Source of the DNA: an uncultured Nitrospirota bacterium
GTDB lineage: Bacteria; Nitrospinota; Nitrospinia; SZUA-224
Direction: 5' to 3'
Assembly (NCBI GenBank): GCA_913009285.1
Contig: CAJVYE010000019.1
Location: 1 to 10,509, forward strand
Length of the DNA stretch: 10,509 bases
In this document: positions 6,300 through 10,509 of the stretch, piece by piece
How the letters are laid out: each line of letters starts with the position of its first letter
How positions within the stretch are numbered: position 1 is the first letter of the stretch
The notes under the pieces: model-generated
Seen by the model: the letters and a program-made list of their open reading frames with translations, nothing else
Databases searched by the model: none
Told to the model about the DNA's origin: nothing
Translations under genes and position numbers: made by a program

Positions 6300-8714
6300 A
6301 ATATCAACAAATATAAGCTCTTTCTTGTCATTTCCACGATTTTATTTACAGTTTTTACCAATGTGAGAAATAGCTATGCACTTACACCTATTATTGACTC
6401 CATCACACCAGACTTTGGTCTTAATACCTCACCAACCAATGTGACTATAAAAGGATCTGATTTTGAGCAAGGGGCAAATCCCTCAATCTCTTCAGGGGGT
6501 CCTCATATCAAGGGCCTTCTTAATACACCGAGTTATGCTAGAAGTGTTTATGTCTCTGAAAACTATGCATATGTAGCTTGTGGTGGTTCAGGTCTTCAGG
6601 TGATAGATATCAGCACCCCTTCCAATCCTGAAATAATAGGCTCTGTTGCCACATCAAGCTCTGCCCGTAGTATCTATGTCTCAGGCAACTATGCATATGT
6701 TGGAGCTGTACAGGAGACAAACCCTGTTGAATCTAGTCTTCAAGTAATAGATATCAGTACACCTTCCAATCCTACAATCATTGGCTCTGTTAATACACCA
6801 GGTCAAGCTCGTGATATCTATGTCTCAGGCAACTATGCATATGTGGCTGATGGGGAGGAAGGTCTGCAGGTAATAGATATCAGCATACCTTCCAATCCTG
6901 AAATAATAGGCTCTGTTGCCACACCCTATGCCCGTAGTATCTATGTCACAGGCAACTATGCATATGTGGCTGATGCCAGTTCAGGTCTTCAGGTAGTAGA
7001 TATTAGTACCCCTGATAGTCCTTCTATTATCAGCTCTGTTAATATACCAGGTGGGTCCTCAGCTGGTAGTGTCCATGTCTCTGGAAACTATGCATATGTG
7101 TGTGTAGTCCAATTATCAAAATCACCAATATACTCATTCTTACAGATCATAGATATCAGCACACCTTCCAGTCCTGTAGTAGTAGGCTGGGTCGATACCC
7201 CAGGCACTGCCTTTGATCTCTATATCTCTGGCTCCCACGCATATGTGACCGCTGGTAGTGTTGGATGGGGCATATATGGTAATCTTTGCGTGGTAGATAT
7301 CAGCATCCAATTCCCTTCTTCGATCATCAACTCTCTTGACACACGAGGTGCTGTCAAGAGTATCTATGTTTCAGGTAGTTATGCATATGTGACTGATGTG
7401 CTGCGGTCTATCGATTCTGCTTTTTCTAGTCTTCAAGTAATAGACATCAGCTCTCCATCTAATCTGGCAATAATAGGCTCTGTTGATATATCAGGTTCTG
7501 CTAATAGTGTCTATGTCTCAGAAAACTATGCATATGTGACTGATATAATGTGGCCTATTGATTCTGCTCTTTCTAGTCTTCAGGTTGTAGATATAAGCTC
7601 TCCATCTAATCTGGCAATAATAGGCTCTGTTGATATATCAGGTTCTGCTAATAGTGTCTATGTCTCAGAAAACTATGCATATGTGGCTGTTAGTTATGAA
7701 GAATCAGGAATTTTATACATAATAGATATCAGCATGCCGTCCAGTCCGAAAATTATAGGCTCTGTCGAGACACTAGGTCATGCCAATAGTCCCAAAAGTG
7801 TCTATGTCTCAGGCAATTATGCATATGTGGCAGCCGGGTGGCAGGGTTTACAAATAATAGACATCACTATCCCCTCCAATCCTGAAATAATAGGCTCTGT
7901 TGCAATTGGAACAGAAGGTTTTGCTGAAGCTGTCTATGTTTCAGGTAGCTATGCATATGTTGTGGGTTGGGGAAGTATGTCAGGTTTATACGTGATAGAT
8001 ATCAGCACACCATCTAGCCCTGCTATTATAGGCTCTGTTGATACACCAGGTTATGCTATCTATGTTTCAGACAGTTATGCATATGTGGCTGCTAAAAATT
8101 TACAGGTACAGGTGATAGATATAGCCGTCCCATCCAGCCCTACCCTAATAGGTTTTGTTAACAGACCAGGTTGGAATTTTGCTAATGATATCTATGTCTC
8201 AGACAGCTATGCATATGTGGCATATTATTCTGGACTTCAGGTGATAATACCACCTGTATTATTAGACAGAAATGTAGAGGATTCCACAACCATAACCGCC
8301 ACTATACCAGTAAATCTGCCAAAAGGCGCCTATCATATAATAGTAACAAATCCTGGTGGTGAGGTTGATACATTGCATAATGGATTTGAGGTTGTAGAAG
8401 GACCACCTGAGATAAGTGATGTAGAGGTTATAGGGGTAACAGATACCTCAGCAGTAATAATATGGTATACAGATGAACCTTCAGATAGTGTAGTTGAATT
8501 CGGCACAACTTCAGGTGATTACACAGATTCTATTTCAGATCCAACACTGGTTCCCTCACACAGTATAGAGCTGACAGATTTAACAGCAGAGACGACATAC
8601 TATCTTGTTGTGAAGAGTTCTGATTCAAGCGGCAACTCAGCCCGGAGCGAAGAGTATAGCTTTATAACAGAGAAGGCTGAAGGATGTTTCATCAGCACAG
8701 CAAATGATAAATGA
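6297..8714 (+). CDS. Exported LVIVD-repeat beta-propeller protein with split IPT/TIG domain, FnIII-like domain and truncated CFI-box tail
   Basis: The protein has 805 residues from ATG 6297. A signal peptide (hydrophobic core about 8-20, possible cleavage after N-S-Y-A at about 28) implies export. Residues 29-70 look like the first half of an IPT/TIG domain (PIIDSITPDFG, NVTIKGSDF). About residues 75-645 hold 13 LVIVD-type repeats (PF08309-like), each with a YVSGNYAYV core and a LQVIDISTPSNPEIIGSV strand pair; such repeats form beta-propeller blades. The second half of the TIG domain then appears (STTITATIPVNLPKG, YHIIVTNPGG). A fibronectin type III-like domain follows (about 702-795, EISDVEV to SFITEK). 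The last residues, GCFISTA then N-D-K, resemble the start of a CFI-box C-terminal sorting tail (GCFIATAAYG) cut short by TGA and TAG in tandem. The role is unknown; binding or adhesion at the cell surface is a guess. Confidence 0.88.
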   Translation: MNINKYKLFLVISTILFTVFTNVRNSYALTPIIDSITPDFGLNTSPTNVTIKGSDFEQGANPSISSGGPHIKGLLNTPSYARSVYVSENYAYVACGGSGLQVIDISTPSNPEIIGSVATSSSARSIYVSGNYAYVGAVQETNPVESSLQVIDISTPSNPTIIGSVNTPGQARDIYVSGNYAYVADGEEGLQVIDISIPSNPEIIGSVATPYARSIYVTGNYAYVADASSGLQVVDISTPDSPSIISSVNIPGGSSAGSVHVSGNYAYVCVVQLSKSPIYSFLQIIDISTPSSPVVVGWVDTPGTAFDLYISGSHAYVTAGSVGWGIYGNLCVVDISIQFPSSIINSLDTRGAVKSIYVSGSYAYVTDVLRSIDSAFSSLQVIDISSPSNLAIIGSVDISGSANSVYVSENYAYVTDIMWPIDSALSSLQVVDISSPSNLAIIGSVDISGSANSVYVSENYAYVAVSYEESGILYIIDISMPSSPKIIGSVETLGHANSPKSVYVSGNYAYVAAGWQGLQIIDITIPSNPEIIGSVAIGTEGFAEAVYVSGSYAYVVGWGSMSGLYVIDISTPSSPAIIGSVDTPGYAIYVSDSYAYVAAKNLQVQVIDIAVPSSPTLIGFVNRPGWNFANDIYVSDSYAYVAYYSGLQVIIPPVLLDRNVEDSTTITATIPVNLPKGAYHIIVTNPGGEVDTLHNGFEVVEGPPEISDVEVIGVTDTSAVIIWYTDEPSDSVVEFGTTSGDYTDSISDPTLVPSHSIELTDLTAETTYYLVVKSSDSSGNSARSEEYSFITEKAEGCFISTANDK
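7392..7685 (+). repeat. In-frame tandem duplication, two 147-bp units inside the LVIVD region
   Basis: Unit one is 7392-7538 and unit two is 7539-7685, each 49 codons. The last 90 bases of both (7449-7538 and 7596-7685) are identical, while the first 57 differ at about a dozen positions without indels. This is a recent duplication or gene conversion of one propeller blade. Confidence 0.9.
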
Positions 8715-8799
8715 TAGGAGATTCCTTTTTTGACCCATGAAAATTTGGTTCTTCCGACAACTCCTCAGATCACCACATGTCAAATACTCCTGAAATACT

Positions 8800-10362
8800 T
8801 TAATGGGTTTTTTTCCCCTTTTTCTGAGCCTTTTCAACCCGTATCTTTTTCCCTTTCAGTATAAACTTATCAAGAGACTTTATTACTTTTTCCGCATATT
8901 CTTTAGATACCTCCACAAAGGTAAATGAATCCTTAACAGCAATTTTACCTATCATTTTAAAAGGCACCTTTGCCTCAGACGCAATCGTATTGACAATATC
9001 TTTTGCACTAATACCATCTTTTTTACCCGCAGTCAAGAAGAGCCTGCTCACGGGAAAATGTTTCCGATCCACCTTATCGGCTACTTCAGTAATATCCTCA
9101 AACGCTATGCTTAAAGCAGTAGCAAGACCCACCTCAGGCTCGTATGTTTTCAGGATATTCCTTGCAAGTGGAAGAAATTTTTCATGATTTCCTTCTTCAA
9201 TAGTCGTAGAAATATCTTCAATGATAGCTTTTTGTCTGGCCTTCATTACCTCCTCAGATGTAGGAAGTTTTGCCTGTGAGATTTTAGTTCTTGCATTTCT
9301 TTCTATGAGCCTAAGCTGTATGTATTCCTTAGGTGTGATAAATGTAATTGCAATCCCTGACTTTCCTGCCCTCCCAGTCCTTCCTATTCTGTGTATGTAA
9401 TTTTCAGGATTCTGAGGTATACTGTAGTTGATAACATGAGTCACATCCTGAATATCCAGTCCCCTTGCTGCAACATCAGTAGCTATAAGAATATCTATAT
9501 CACCATTCTTAAAATTTTTCATCACGGTGTTTCTCTGAGATTGGGAATAGTCCCCGTGTATTGCATCTGCATTATATCCCATTTGCTTAAGTCTTATAGC
9601 AACAAAATCTACGTCTTTCTTTGTATGGCAGAAAACAAGAGTCCTGTAAGGATCTTCTATATCAATTATCTTGGAAAGTGCATTGAGTTTTTCATCCCAC
9701 CAGACCTCATAAAATATCTGTTTGATCTTTGGGATAACTATATCAGCTACATTTACTGTAATTTTAACAGGCTCTTTCATATATTTCTTCGATATCCTTA
9801 GCACATCACGACCAATGGTAGCAGAAAAGAGCATGGTCTGCCTTTCCTCAGGGGTATTTTGTAATATCTCTTTAATATCATCAATAAACCCCATATCAAG
9901 CATCTCATCCGCTTCGTCAAGTACTGCCACTTTGATCTTTTTGAGATCAAGGGTACCCCTCTGTATATGATCAATAAGCCTGCCTGGTGTACCTATTATT
10001 ATATCTACTCCCTTCTTTAACGCCCTTATCTGCCGGTCAATTGCCTGTCCACCAAATATTGGCACTGAAACAAGTTTCTTATGCTTGCCAATTTTGTCGA
10101 ATACTTCTGCGATCTGAATCGCAAGTTCCCGTGTAGGCTCAATAACAATGACTTTAGGCTCTTTTCCCCTTGTACACATCTGATTAATGGGTATGACAAA
10201 TGCAGCTGTCTTACCGGTACCGGTCTGGGCCTGTCCGATAATATCCTTTCCTTCAAGTACATGTGGAATCGCTTTCTGCTGTATGGGAGTAGGCTCTTCA
10301 AAACCCATCTCGTATACTGCCTTTAAAATCTGTCGTGATAAACCAAACTCTTCAAAATTCAT
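8800..10362 (-). CDS. deaD: DEAD-box ATP-dependent RNA helicase, DeaD/CsdA type
   Basis: An ATP-dependent RNA-unwinding enzyme of 520 residues. Motifs in order: Q motif GFEEPTPIQ (20-28), Walker A AQTGTGKT (45-52), PTRELAIQ (76-83), TPGRLIDH (125-132), DEAD (149-152), SAT (180-182), ATDVAARGLDI (294-304) and HRIGRTGR (324-331). The C-terminus has a DbpA-type RNA-binding domain (about 438-512: FPVSRLFLTAGKKDGISAKDIVNTI onward in family layout) and a basic tail ending K-K-G-K-K-T-H. DeaD/CsdA proteins help ribosome assembly and RNA decay, often under cold stress, in the cytoplasm. The start has AGGAG ten bases upstream. The leader contains an intrinsic terminator ending about 20 bases before the start codon. 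The gene is convergent with the LVIVD gene; the 85 bases between their stops show no clear terminator. CsdA of E. coli is longer, so a shorter DeaD/CshA-like assignment is equally fair. Confidence 0.95.
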   Translation of the reverse strand: MNFEEFGLSRQILKAVYEMGFEEPTPIQQKAIPHVLEGKDIIGQAQTGTGKTAAFVIPINQMCTRGKEPKVIVIEPTRELAIQIAEVFDKIGKHKKLVSVPIFGGQAIDRQIRALKKGVDIIIGTPGRLIDHIQRGTLDLKKIKVAVLDEADEMLDMGFIDDIKEILQNTPEERQTMLFSATIGRDVLRISKKYMKEPVKITVNVADIVIPKIKQIFYEVWWDEKLNALSKIIDIEDPYRTLVFCHTKKDVDFVAIRLKQMGYNADAIHGDYSQSQRNTVMKNFKNGDIDILIATDVAARGLDIQDVTHVINYSIPQNPENYIHRIGRTGRAGKSGIAITFITPKEYIQLRLIERNARTKISQAKLPTSEEVMKARQKAIIEDISTTIEEGNHEKFLPLARNILKTYEPEVGLATALSIAFEDITEVADKVDRKHFPVSRLFLTAGKKDGISAKDIVNTIASEAKVPFKMIGKIAVKDSFTFVEVSKEYAEKVIKSLDKFILKGKKIRVEKAQKKGKKTH

Positions 10363-10383
10363 CCTTTTTTATCTCCTTTTTGT

Positions 10384-10427
10384 AAAAAAAAAGCCCTCAG
10401 AGTATTTTTGCAAAATCTCTGAGGGCT
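10384..10427 (-). terminator. Intrinsic terminator in the leader of the helicase gene
   Basis: Read on the minus strand, an 11-bp perfect stem (10427-10417 with 10402-10392; AGCCCTCAGAG and its complement) is extended inside the loop by a 5-bp A/T stem and followed by nine T (10392-10384). It ends about 20 bases before the deaD start codon and just before its ribosome binding site. It either ends a transcript from a gene beyond the contig or acts as an attenuator of deaD. Confidence 0.85.
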
Positions 10428-10451
10428 ATCTCTCAATAGTGCAAAATTATG

Positions 10452-10509
10452 AGATCGGAAGAGCGTCGTGTAGGGAAAGAGTGTAGATCTCGGTGGTCGC
10501 CGGATCATT
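10452..10509. other. Illumina TruSeq universal adapter (artefact, not biological sequence)
   Basis: The 58 bases begin AGATCGGAAGAGCGTCGTG and continue as the reverse complement of the full 58-base Illumina P5/universal adapter, with one mismatch (G at 10503 where T is expected). The open frame crossing it reads E-I-G-R-A-S-C-R-E-R-V, a well-known artefact peptide in databases. The contig should be trimmed at 10451. Confidence 0.98.

Noticed and set aside
8712..8717. TGA stop of the propeller protein as a possible selenocysteine codon, given the nearby sel genes
   Set aside because: It is followed directly by an in-frame TAG, so read-through would add one residue only.
9391..9801. 136-residue plus-strand open frame within the helicase region
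   Set aside because: It is antisense to conserved helicase motifs and shows no protein-like composition or ribosome binding site of its own.
10187..10486. 99-residue plus-strand open frame at the contig end
   Set aside because: It lies antisense to the helicase and runs into the Illumina adapter.

Overview
The window is a fragment of a bacterial chromosome from a Gram-negative, probably anaerobic environmental lineage. The evidence is a type II secretion/type IV pilus-like pseudopilin, exported proteins with Sec signal peptides, and a full selenocysteine insertion locus. The codon style is moderately AT-rich (many AGA/AGG/ATA codons). I cannot assign a phylum. The last 58 bases are an Illumina adapter, so this is the raw end of a short-read assembly contig; biological sequence stops near 10451.

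Layout. (1) 2-526, plus strand: the C-terminal part of the biotin-synthesis aminotransferase BioA, cut by the contig start just before its PLP lysine. (2) 560-2000, minus strand, convergent with bioA: an orphan GspJ-like minor pseudopilin, and upstream of it a small exported protein with an HEMGH zinc-protease motif. (3) 2001-2458: a divergent intergenic region with an array of palindromic TTGTACAA-like boxes, a good sigma70-type promoter and a hairpin-forming repeat. (4) 2459-6164, plus strand: selA, selB and the selenocysteine tRNA gene selC, in that order. (5) 6297-8714, plus strand: an exported LVIVD beta-propeller protein whose propeller region appears to be inserted inside a single IPT/TIG domain, followed by a fibronectin type III-like domain and a stub of a CFI-box C-terminal tail. 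(6) 8800-10362, minus strand: a DeaD/CsdA-type DEAD-box RNA helicase with a DbpA-like RNA-binding domain, preceded by an intrinsic terminator in its leader.

How the genes work together. SelA converts Ser-tRNA(Sec) to Sec-tRNA(Sec) using selenophosphate, the selC product is that tRNA, and SelB delivers it to UGA codons marked by a SECIS hairpin. They form one functional unit. SelD (selenophosphate synthetase) and any selenoprotein must lie elsewhere. The other genes have no evident link to selenium.

The most unusual feature of the region is that each junction of the sel locus (before selA, between selA and selB, between selB and selC) carries a different large hairpin-forming repeat built from short direct subrepeats of about 9, 10 and 7 bp. 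I found no clear new defence or mobile system. The best leads are these hairpins, the operator-like array before selA, the nested and truncated propeller protein, and the terminator in the helicase leader.
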